Origin: Anastatus disparis
Taxonomy: Eukaryota > Arthropoda > Insecta > Hymenoptera > Eupelmidae
Direction of reading: 5' to 3'
DNA: 64,000 nt
Assembly (NCBI GenBank): GCA_017163975.1
Contig: JAFFSR010000242.1
Span: forward strand, 3,807,001-3,871,000
Part shown: piece by piece, positions 13,915-26,299 of the stretch
How positions within the stretch are numbered: position 1 is the stretch's first letter
Layout: every line of letters starts with the position of its first letter
The notes under the pieces: model-generated
What the model saw: the letters and a program-made list of their open reading frames with translations, nothing else
Told to the model about the DNA's origin: nothing
Database searches by the model: none
Program-made: the position numbers and the translations under genes

Positions 13915-16900
13915 GAATAAAAAAAAGAAAAATTAAATTACAAATATTATATATAACATATAAAATTTTAAGAATAGGCGGTAGCGAAAAAAAAGTTGCG
14001 CGAGCGCATTATTAAAAAAAAAAAAGAAGTAAAAAGATAAAACGTAAGATTGTAAAACGGAACAAATGAAAAAATTAAAAGCAAAAGAATTAATAAAAAA
14101 AATATACACTTATATTTACTATGATATTATAATCGTAATCGAAAAAAAATTCTTTTTACGTGTGGCTGCGCCCACTTGATCATCATAATGGATGTTCCGT
14201 ACCAGTCCAATATAAAATAAAAGACACATCATTTTAAAACTACCTTTAAAAGTACAGGGAATGGAGTATATTAAAAAAAAAAAAAAAAACTGAGTTTTTA
14301 TTAAAAACCAAGAGAAAAGAAAGAATGAAAATGTCAATTTACAGAAATTTTAATTCGGTATATGAAAAAAAAAGAAAATAATAAATAAATAAGAAAATTG
14401 GATTAAAAGAAAAGTAAAGAGAGAGAATCGTTTATTTTCTTATTTAACGAACGAATTTTGTTAAAATATATAGGTTTTAAAAATCCGATTCGTTGTGGAA
14501 AACAAAGGATGAATAGAAAAAGAGAGAGAGAGAGAGAGAGAAATGTGAAAAACTGGATATATAAATGAAACAAATGAAAAAAATGCAACAACATAGGTAT
14601 CTTATTCAGTACCAATATGAAAAAAGTGGGATCAACGTACGAACACCAATTAGCTATTAGCGGCGGTCTATCGCTATTACTATTACTATTATACTGCTAT
14701 TGTTATAAATATATACATAAAAAATTATAATCTAATCTTAAACGTATCGACTTAATATTGATAAGATTCGCGGTTTTAGCCTACTGTGTAAAGTGATTAG
14801 AAGGGAAAAAAAAGAAGAGTAAATGACGAAACGATTATACATATTATAAATATTATATATATATAAACTACAAGAGCCGATCCTCTCAATTATAGTAATA
14901 ATTTTTTTCGTCTAATGTTTAAAAAAATAAATAACATTTAAAAAAATTTTAGGAGAGACTACAGAACAGACAAAAAACAAAAAAAAGTATAATTAGAGTC
15001 AAAAAACTTACTACGTGTATGTAAATTTTTCAATTCTAATATTTATTTTCTTTCTTTTTTTCAAAACTTGTACTTATAGATATATTATTAGTGTATGATA
15101 TTGAGAATGTCGAATGATTTTTGTGATAATCAAGAGAACTTTTCGTTAAGTGAAGCATAAAAAAAAAGTAAAAAAAAAAAATTTAACAAGAAAAGTCAAT
15201 GTGATCTCCCGAGACTATATATATAAATGCGCTGGGTATTAAAAAGGCAAGAGCTACCTTGAGTATAAATACATGCGAAATAAAGCTACGTAACTTATTA
15301 GAAATAATTAGGTATGTAATCTACTACACGTGTCCGTCTTTAAAATATATATATTTTTTTTTATTTTTCTTTCCTTGAAACAATATGTAAGATGGATTCT
15401 TTGTATAGAATGTCTGTGCCTGTATTCATTTTTCTTAAGATATTAAACTATTAAAATTCTTTATATCAAATAAAGTAAATGAATATTTTGCTATTGCAGA
15501 TTGTATTTTTAAATAATATTTCTTTTTCAAATATTATTCACAAGAGTTTAATTTGCTGTTATATTTATGCTATACATGAAAATTTTTTATTTTGTTACGA
15601 TTTATCAATAATTAAAAGGCAAATATTTTCTTCATTCAATTATTAAAATTAGATTTAATGTAATATTTTTTATCAGACTTATTAATTGTACTTATTCTTC
15701 GATCTTGATATTTTTATTTTAAGGTGGAAAAAAAGTTAAATAAATTCAGTCATCGGATGGGAAAACAATTTAACGATTTAAGATGCCTTTATCTTTTCCA
15801 TGAAAGAAATAATAATTGTTACTTGTTTGTATTCTGGCAGTACAAATACATTGATAAAATAATCAATATTACGAAATATCCGTTTAATACATACTAAAAG
15901 GCTAAAATATAAAAACCAAACATAAGGAAGACAAATTTACAAAATTTAAGAATAAATTTATTTTAAAATTATTAAATTCACGTGATCATAAAAAAGCCGT
16001 TCAATTGACAATCTAATAATTATTTTATTTCATCTTTTTCAATAAATTAAATTTTCAACGTATTTTCTCACAAATTTAAAATTAAAATTATATGTTAAAT
16101 GAAAAAAAAAAAAGAACGTCGTCGACTCTCGTTTAAGCCAATTGTCGCGCTTTTCTTTTCACTATAAGACCACACACAGTATTTATAATTACATTAAAAA
16201 ATTTTAGCAGATTATACCTTATATGCATGCCTATAGATATATTATGACTTAGCGTTGAACGTAAAGCTCAGGCTCTATTGCGAGAGACATTAATCTTTTA
16301 AGTAAATTAGCTGTAGCTGGGATACCGCGTAGGATTTTAAAGAATATATATTTTATTTAATTCTATGCTATATTATTTTTTTATTAAACTTATCGCAAAT
16401 ATTATAAAATATTATAAAATATGGGCAAATTGTTAAATTTTAATATTTTTTTTTATTAAACGTTTATTATTTTTTTTTTTTATTATAATAACAAAAAATA
16501 TTGGATTATAAATTTTTTTCTGTAACTATCAAAGAATTTAAAAAAATGTTTATATAGATTGAATACGCGTACTAAATTTTTTCATCAAATAACAAAACAA
16601 TCATCAATTATAATATTAAAAATTTTTGTAAAATTATAATTAATAAAATAGATGTAAATTCTTTAAAACTTAAATTTAGATTCCAGCTCTATAATAAGCC
16701 AAATTTTTCAAACACGGGAGTACTTAACGAAAAAAAAAAAAAAAGAAAAAAGAAAAATAATGCCTTGCACGGTCCAGATTAGTACTTAAAAAAAGAAATA
16801 CAAAAACGTAACGGAGAGAAACTCAGCAGAAAAATAAACGGTGATCCACCCACTTTATAAATGATCAATGTATAAACAAAGCATATCTTAAGCAGAGAAG

Positions 16901-17120
16901 CAAACTCTCTTGTTAAATAGGTACTATTATACTATAAAGACATTGAACTTATTAAAAGTTGCATTTCCAAAGGATGATGACGATGCTTAATAAAATGTAC
17001 TTAAAATTTAAAAAAAAAAAGAGATAAAGAATTAATGAAATAAAGCGATGTAACTTAAAGCGCGAATGATTATTGCATGCGCGTGACGAAGCCCACTTAA
17101 ATGCTGTATAACGTGAGCTA

Positions 17121-17149
17121 CGATGATGATGATGATGATGATGATGATG
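17121..17149. repeat. (GAT)n microsatellite
   Basis: About ten uninterrupted GAT units in the gene-free tract downstream of the DGK gene. Confidence 0.95.
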
Positions 17150-20100
17150 TACGACAGAGTGACAAAATATGCTTTAAAAAATATAACTGTTAAATTTATT
17201 AAATGAGACTTGAAGAGAAATTTTAAAAAATGGAAGATTAAAGAAAGAGAAGATTATAATGTATATCGCTAAGGAGAGTTTTTTTGAACTGGATAAAAAT
17301 GACAAATATATTATTAGAAAAGAAAAAATGAAGAAAAGAAAAAGAAAAAATTTTTTGGAATATAAAAAAAGAAAAAAAAAACACACAACATTGCCTTCCT
17401 CTCGCGAGATATCATAAGGAGCTCTTTGGCCTGCGAGTATTTTCTTTTACGTTTTTTAGAGCAATAAAAATTGGGACAATCATTAAAATGAGATAAAAAA
17501 ACGCGCAGGCCGAAATTCTCTTATACAGAGCGTTTCTCTCTCCAATTTTTGAATATAAAGTCTATCGTTGATTTTATTAATTGTATAAAACGTATATTTA
17601 AATAAAAAAAAAAACGCTTATATATTGTCAAAAGAAATATGAAAGAAAAATAATTATATATATTATACATAAATTATATATGAATTTAACAATCGGAAGA
17701 ATGATATACGCTGACAGCGATGTATTTACCAAGAAAAAATAAAGAATATGTAGAAATTTTTAATTTTTAAGTCGTAAATTCCACTTTATATATTTTTCTC
17801 AATCTAAATTATGTTTGTGCAAGAAAAACGTATGGCACGCAAACATCTTTTTTAATTATCAATTTAATCATCGACCAACCTTTATAAAAATTATCAAAAA
17901 AAAAAATAAAATAAAATATCAAGACAGTCTTTTTATCCTTTTCTACACTGAAATCAATAAACTCGTTTGCGCGTGAAAAGAATCTGTCAAAGAGAATGAA
18001 AATAAAAAAAATAATAGGCGTTAATGATATGCATAATCGTAGTCTGAATTTTAAAATTTTTTGACGTTTCAATTAGGTACGTCAAAATTGATTAGATGTC
18101 TGTGTTTGCAAATAATAATAATAATTAAAAAAAAAATTCAAGAAAAAGCCGAGATAAATCAATGAAATTTAGAGAGATATGTAGATGCGTATGTAATATA
18201 AAATTTATTGTTATCATTTCTATCTATTAATGGTTCGTGTTAAATAAGAGCGAAGAGTTAACTGTAAATTCGAGACTTAAATGTAGAACTTAAAAAAAAT
18301 TTTAAAAGTGGTTACGACTGAAACGATATGTAGGAAAATTCTGTATTATACGTCGTTTACAAATAATTGTAATTTATTTTTATTTATTCAATGTAGATAA
18401 TCGTCTTTTAACTTAAACTTTAATTTTTCTTTCAGGTGTTTTTATCAAGGCTCATTGTTTCTATATAAAAATTTTAGAATATAAAATATTTAAACTAATA
18501 GAAGTTGCTAATAACAAAACTTTTTCTTTACTTTCTTATTGTATTTATATTGTTAATATTTATTTACGATTCTATCCTTAGATTTTTTAAATGTTTTTTC
18601 TAGTGCTTAGAATTTAATCTTATAAATCATTAAAAAGGAAGTTATAAGAATGATCTGGCTTTTGCGCAATATATTAAGAGTAAAAAAAAACAAATCGTGC
18701 TATATAATATATCCGTCTTAATTTTTCTTGTACGACGAACGTTATCTAGATAATGTAATTTCAGAAAAGAAGAACAATGGCATTCTATATATATATATAA
18801 AATATGGTAGTAAATATTTTGCCTGCAAATTTTATCTCCATTAAAGATCGTTATTAAATGTTACGTAAATGAAAAAAAAAGAAAAAACATTCTCCCTAAT
18901 GTAACATGTTAATAGTAAAAAAAAAATTTTATTCAAACTCGTGTTCTCCGACTCTTTTTATTCAAATTTTTATCATTATTATTTCGTTCGTCTTTGTAAA
19001 CTTAACATCCACTGTGATATTTAACTTTGCGCTATTATTTAAAAAAAAAAAAAATTTCATTAGGACTCGCTCAGAATCAAAAAAACAAACATTGAGTTAA
19101 TTTATTACAAAAAAAAAGTAAAGAAAAAAAAGGTTGTGAAAATTTAAAAAAAAATGTAGATGCGTACGTGACCACGAAATAAATAAAATAAATAAAAAAA
19201 AAAGTTGTAGGTGGAGCGAGTTCCTATATAAAATTGTAAGAAACAACAACAATTTCTATGTAAAACTTCTTCAACAAAACAAACACCAAAGTATTAAAAA
19301 AAAGGCGAGAAATAGAAAAAAGTATATTAAAAAAAAAAGAAGAAGAAGAAACGTAAATGCGTCAAGAAATGAACCAAGTTTATTGATATAGAATCTAACG
19401 TAATACCCTCTTACGTAGAGCTAAAAGAAAAAAAATAAAACAAAAGTTCAGCACAGGCTGTTGAGTATATCTTCTATAAGAGAATTATGAACATTGCTGT
19501 TGTTACGTATACTATATATAATCTTTTTAAAAAGAAAATGTAATGCGAATCATTTGTTATTAAAAAAAAATAATAATAAATAAATAAACTGTCGAGAGAT
19601 TATAATTTATATCGATGATATTGCCATTAAATTCTTGAAAAAAAAAAAAATAAGAATTTTTGTAAAAAAATAATTCCTTATGTATATACGTGAAAAAAAT
19701 CGAACGACAATTCGTAGACATAGCTTAACTACAATAAAGTAAAAAAAAGAAATAAAGTTAAAAAAAAAAGAAAAAAAAAAAGAATCTTTCACGAAAAGTT
19801 TCTTTCCTCACGAAATCTTTGTTCTTCCACGTTTTGGCTAAATTCTTTTATATAAGAAAAAAAAAAACATTGCGTTTTTTTGTCAAACGCATCGAGAACA
19901 GACTATATGTGCTTTCTTCCCGTGTGATAATATATAATTACTTCATGACACATAATGTGAAAAAACGAGCTATGCGATTTTCTTAATATTCTCATAATGA
20001 CGGATTATTTTTTTTACCCAAATCTTTGAAATATAAAGAAAAATAATGAAAAATCGTTACACGTGTAATGTCTATATGATTAGAATATATTTTCAATCCT

Positions 20101-22186
20101 TATAAAGAAAAAAAAAAAGATATGTAAAAGACGTCAAAATTTTGATGATTGTTATATTGTTGTTAATATTATTACTACTATTATTCTAATTATTCTTCTT
20201 ACTACGTTCAGTTGCGTTTCCACTGTCCTTTAATTAATAATGTTAAGTAAGTTTTCATATATAGATTCTTTCGACCTTTCATATTGAGGAAGATAGGTAG
20301 CAGTCTAGCGTATTGTATAAAAACACACACATTCTTCAATAATTATTGTCATTAATTTTATTTAAAATTATTTATTACGTTAATTAAGTTTTTGCTAGTC
20401 AAAGTGTTTGAAAAAAGTGTAAATTTAAAAAAAAAATGGAATAATATCATTGTTACTTTAAGGGGCTGCTAGTGCATGAATATATATATGCAGAAAATAT
20501 GTAATGTGAAGATAGTCAGCAGAAAAAAAAGTTCAAATTTTTAACTTTTTTGTCTTTTTTCATTAATTGTAAAGAAAACATTGTTTATTACATTGCTATA
20601 TAAACTTAAAATGCCTTTTTTAACATCCTCTTGATTGAACAGTGTTCAATAAAATGGCTATAATTTGTATATTATACAATAATATTTAATAATCTAAATG
20701 TACAATGTTTTTTGCATAAAATACAACGAATTTTCTCTTTTAACAATTCATTGGAGACTGCTATATTAAACGAACTTGTTATCTTTCAGAGTTGTTGTAA
20801 AAAAAAAGTAAATAAATAAGTAACTAATAAATTTTTTTCACGTAATTTTACTAGCTATGTAATGTAAATGTGTTTCGCCTATAAATATACATTAATAAAT
20901 GTACGTATATTGTGCGTTCGTAGCCCCTTAAAACTATTTCAATTTAATAAACAAATAAATAAAAGTAAATATAAAACGACAAAAAAAATTAAGAGATAAC
21001 AAAAATATTGTTACAATTATCATCGTTATATTTATCGTAGTACAAGAACTGGCTATTTTAATATCAAACAAATATTCTCATTGCTGAAAAGAAAACGATT
21101 TTTTTTTAAATAACAGCAAGGTATCTACAAGTAAAGAAAATAATTAATGGTATTGGCTGGAATTTTATTGAAATATCGAACGAGAAAAATTCTTTATTCT
21201 GGCTGTATTAAAAATCACAGAAGAAAATTTACAAATTTAAACATCAAATTCCAAGAAAATTATGAAATTCCATTTGAAAGTATTTTACCATTTGACAATG
21301 ATTATTATAAAACTGCAGTAATACAAACGATGGAAAGACAGGACCAATAAATAAGAGAAAAAAAGAGTGTTGAATTTGATAGAGGTATAGGAGCCAATCT
21401 GTTATTAAACTAAATGAAATAAATAAAAGAAAAAAAAACTGACAAATCTTTGTAAAACAACGAATCTCGATAAGCATTGAGTACAAAATGTTTATCGATT
21501 ATTTTTTCTTCGTTTCTCAATTGAACTCGTGTATATTCCAATGCATTAATAAAATTATCATCATTCTATCGTTACAATGTAAATTTTTCCAAAAATGTAC
21601 TCGAAAGAAATTCTTATCGAGATTTGTGGTTACTAGACATTTTTAAATGTGATTAAAAATTTACACATCACACAATATGGATACGAACTTATTAATCACG
21701 ATGGTATTGAATCACTATATTTTTCCTCGATAAAAGAAAAAAAAAAGAAGAATAATTTACTTCTAGTGTTTATTAAATTTTATGAAAATAAAGCACTTTA
21801 CTACAGCACATTTCCTCTTGTTTTGTTACATCATCATAAACAACACCTTCATTATACACATTATAATAAATTGACGTTTATCATTAGCTTAAGAAATATA
21901 TAAAGTTACCATGACACGAAAAAAAAAATTATAAAGCTTTTTTTCCTTTTTGTTTGGTTTTGCGGGTAAACCTAGATTTTGACTTTGTTCAAGAAATTAT
22001 TTTTGATTTACTTTTCTATTTTTTTCTTTACATAGTGATGCGTATCTTAAAGAATTATAAATAATTATATTCCTTCGTGTTGTTTTAATTTTCAAAAAGT
22101 ATAATAAATAAGTTAAATTAATAAAATAATTAAAAAAAAAATATTTTAAATGTACAATATTGAAAATCGCTAATAAAATAAATAAA

Positions 22187-25100
22187 TTAATTAGACTTTA
22201 AATGTAGACTAATACCACGTTGATGCCACATATCTCTTTGATCTTTGACATAAGGACAAGGCAAAGAGCAAATGAGCCTAGTTCTAAATGAATCAGTGTA
22301 AACAGGTACTTGAAGAGCATTGAGATCATTTGTCAATTCCATGTCATACTGGCCATCGTCGTCAATGGTAATGTTATCATTTGAATGGCTATTGTCGGTG
22401 AAGGCAATTAAACATGGTGGTGCTGTTACTGCCGAGCTAGCGTTTGCTGTAACTTCTTGTAAAACACCATTTTCTAATCGTGCTCCTATAAAAATTACAT
22501 ATATATATTTTCTACTTATGTATGTTTAAGAATTAAATTCTTTTCAACTTTTTAAATAAGAAAAACTAATTATGATATGAGTTAGTTCTTGATGGCTAAT
22601 AAGATGAAAATATGAGAAACTATTTTTATTCATTTTCTTTGAAGAGTTATTTGATTCGAAACTCGGTACTCCAAAGGTTAATAGTATATAATCTATTTTT
22701 GTTTCTTTCAATTTTTTATTATTAGTGTGCTATCTATTTTTAATTCTTTCAATATTTATCAGAACAGACGCGAATCGATATTTTACTTAAGATAATGAAA
22801 TATTTGACTATTTATAGAGTAATATACGCTGAAATAATACATAAATTTTTACTAAGAGAAGGAATGCTTTCCCTTCGGATCTTTAAATTTTTCTAACTCT
22901 GCGATACTTTTACTTGTATAAAATTATAATTAGAGGTCTAAAGTGGCTCAGTCGGTAGAACGTTGGTTTCGTAATCTCGGGGATCCGAGTTCGAATCCCG
23001 CTCTCGGCCGATTGATACAAGCACCAATGTACGTTACATGTGCTGAAGTTCACAAACACACTTAAAATCTCCGTCGCTAATTAGCATCGCAATGATACAA
23101 TAAATACAGTGACGTTAAATAAAATTAAAAAAATTATTATTCTTGATTTTCGTTAAGGCGACTTCGGATTTTAGGTTAGGTTTTATTTTTGAGTTTATAA
23201 ATTACTCTTTCAATATGTAAAATTTTTCAGATTTTTACATATTGAAAGAGTAATTTGTAAACTACAAAATGAAATCGAATCGAACTTCCGTAGTCGCCTT
23301 AAATGGTATTTTTTTAAATTTGTTTTATATGAATTTTGAGAATTAAAAAAAATTGCATATATTTCATGCAGTAAATTATCTTGCAAGATTTCTATTAGAT
23401 GTTTATTAAAATTATCTTTTTATTAAATAAAAAATTTATCTACAAAGTTCAATTTTTTTAAAAGTTATGAACAAATAAATATAAATTATAAATATAAAAT
23501 ACAAATGAAATTCAATATTTTTTCTATATGAATTTTAGTTAAATTTCTGCATTTTTTTTATTTTTCATAATCGTAACACAGTTTGAATTTTTTGAACAAA
23601 TCTTTATTGAATTGGAAAACTTAATCAAAATTTCCACGAAATTAAAAAAAAAACTTTCGAAATAATTAATTAAAGCACTGCGCAGTTATAGAATAGATGC
23701 AAATTTTTCTAAAAATGTTTACAATTTCGATAAATTAAATTTTATTTTAAAAATGTTGAAAAAATACATACTTTGATCAATTAAACCCTTAATTAAAGTA
23801 TATATTTTTTTCATTTTATATAAATGTTGTGTAAAAGTCAATGTAACAAAATTTTTCTTACAAAAAAAATTTCATTTTTGAGTCTTGGATTTTATTTAAG
23901 TTTTGCAATATCTTTTATTATATAAAATCAAGGCACAAGTTGCGTCCATTTCGTCCAATATTCAATTTTTTCTAAAGTTAATAGTTAATACTTCGTTTTT
24001 CTTTATAAGAAAAATTTTGATGTAATGAATTTCGACATAACATTTAAATTAAATGAAAAATATATATATATACTTAAATTAACCGTTTAATTGATAAAAG
24101 TGTATATTTTTAAAACTTTTTTAAAAGTAAAATTTCAACGTATCAAATAATTAATTAAAAAAATGATTAAATTTTAATATATAGTGTACCTGTCATAAGA
24201 AGAGCTTCAACGAAAACTGCCGCTTTCCAATTACTATCTCTTTCAGAATCGTTCGTCCATTTGGTTATTAATTTCAAATTTTCAAATGGTCTTCCAGTCT
24301 CTCTAGCAGTATGTTGTTTTAAAGCCGAGAGAAAAGCATCTGGTCTGGCAAACCAAGAAAGTTCAACCTTATTCGGTAATCCATTAAGTGACCTTAATGC
24401 TTGATATCTTGATATCAATCGATTTACAAATGGTGCTATTTCTCTTGGACCAGAATTCCATTGTGATATCCATTTCGCTGGAGTCTGTATAAAAGAAATG
24501 GAATATACATTTTTTTATTAATAAATATAGGTTAAAGTATGTAATGATACTAACATTTAAATCAAGCGACGAATGCAATGTATCTAAATCTGATCTGACC
24601 ATTCGTAGCAATTTTAAAACTGTGTTTATTTCATCTGAGAAAAATCGTTTTAATGGATCATTATCAGATTTATTATTTTCTTGAATTAAATTTCTAGAAT
24701 CGTCTAATCGTAACTGATCTATAGAAAGTTTCATATCCTTTATAGTTCTCATAACCATCGAAGATACTTTACGATCGTCTTCTTTACTAATCTTTGCTGT
24801 ATTTCTTAGGATATCTAAAATAGTTGTAATGAAAAATTTCATTAAAATTAAAAATATTGAAGTTTTAAAAAATTTCCATATTATTTACCATTTAGACATC
24901 TTAAAGCCAATTCTGCAGCTGATTTTTCCCAAGCTCTATGCGCATTAGCTGGTAATCCAAAGTAAGCTTGTAACGAGTCTGCATCTTCTAGCCTATCAAT
25001 CATAATTGATGGATTTTCAGATTCAGCTTTAGGTACACTAACGACGTTTCCAAGTTTACGACGTCCACTGTATGTATCCTTGCACCAAATATGTCTAATA

Positions 25101-26299
25101 ATAGCTTGAAGCATACGCATATCGTATTCATCTTGTAAAAGTCCACCGTATACCGCAACGTCAAGAATACCACGATCAGCTTCCCAATCTTCGCTGTATC
25201 TTTTAAAACTATCTTTAGGATTTGTTCGGACTACGAGTTCACATGCTGCCTCTAAATCAGCTTCACTCCAAGAGTAAACTTTGATCCAGCCTTGTGGCAC
25301 AAACCTTAAAAAGTAATAACAAATAAATATATGTATTTTTTTGAATCTTTAAAATTTTCATTAAATATAAATTCAAATATTTTATACTTTCGTCTTTCTT
25401 GAAGAACAGCATGAAGCCAAGAAATTAATAACATTTTGCACGGATCATCGATTCTTGGTTGTCGTTGTTGTAATTGTAAAAGAGATTGTTTAGCATTTCG
25501 TTTAACACCTTCAGGCGGCTCGTAAGCTAATTTAAGACAAAGTCCAGAAAGCCCAGAATAAAAGCCAGTGCATTCTTCTGTGGTCAACCATATTCTTGTG
25601 TTAGAATTTTTTTGTGTTGTACAAGTGGAAGAACGTAAAATAGCCTCGAGTCGTGGAAGCCAATTAAGAGCCAATTGAAGATTGCTCAGAAGAATCCAGC
25701 TACCTTGCCTGTTATGAATAATCATGAAAAATAATCAAATTTTAAATTCTTATTAAAAATAACAATTCTTCTGTTAAAATTAAAAAGATTTAATCAGAAA
25801 AAGTAATTAATTTTGCTTTTAATTTAGAAAAAAAAAATATTCCTACTTGCAAGCCATTTCTAAAGCTGTTTCGGCTTGGGCTACGTGGCCTTGACCTAAA
25901 GAAACTTCAATAAAGCCAGTAGCAGAAACAATGTGATTCGTAACCAAAGTTCTGAGCTCGGGTTCTGGATCTGCTCCAGGCGATAAAAATAAGAGTACTG
26001 GTCTATTTATATTTTCCTCTGCTATCTGCTTTAATGTCCACGATGGAGGAGTAAGATTCCGAACTCCTGTAAATTTATCATTATTTATTTTCATTAAAAA
26101 AAACATTTATTATAATTTAATTGGAAATTGAAAAGGAAATTTTACCAAGTTGTTGGGCAGCCCATTTTGAAAGAGCAGTATGAAGATGCTCAGGATGTAA
26201 TGCTCGAATAATCAAAACTTTTTCAAAATTACTAAGATTCTCTTCTGAATAAATACTTACAACATTATTTGCCCAACTAGACTTTAACTTTTGTGCCAT
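22187..26299 (-). CDS. DYNC2H1: DYNC2H1 AAA6 and C-terminal domain, exons 38-44
   Basis: Residues about 3457-4111. AAA6 opens near [19 protein letters not shown]; later blocks are [36 protein letters not shown] and [20 protein letters not shown], all standard dynein C-terminal motifs. Exon 44 ends [15 protein letters not shown], matching the dynein-2 C-terminus. The last intron (22486-24189) is much longer than the others and carries repeats. Confidence 0.94.

Larger units (their letters stand above)
13287..22186. other. Gene-free tract between convergent DGK and DYNC2H1 genes
   Basis: About 8.9 kb with only short low-complexity open frames. Runs of A are more common than runs of T on the + strand over much of 13290-15200 and 16700-20130, though not throughout (15480-16100, 16340-16520 and 18420-18600 are T-rich). 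AATAAA signals on the + strand occur at 13909-13914, 15279-15284 and 15469-15474, so the first part is probably DGK 3'UTR. A (GAT)n run lies at 17121-17149 and an (AG)n run at about 14520-14541. No conserved protein or structural RNA was recognised. Confidence 0.6.

Noticed and set aside
17174..19792. Several 60-90 codon frames downstream of the DGK gene
   Set aside because: Almost entirely Phe/Ile/Lys/Leu from A and T runs; no conserved motif, splice support or balanced composition.
21147..21350. 67-codon plus-strand frame with mixed composition
   Set aside because: More protein-like than its neighbours, but no family, splice sites or promoter context; probably chance.
22935..23010. Functional tRNA-Thr gene
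   Set aside because: Box A and box B are present, but the acceptor, anticodon and T stems pair poorly, and the sequence continues into a body found again elsewhere; it is the head of a SINE.
24384..24842. A 152-codon minus-strand frame read as one protein
   Set aside because: Its first half is dynein exon 42 in frame, but it then runs through the intron and into exon 43 in the wrong frame.
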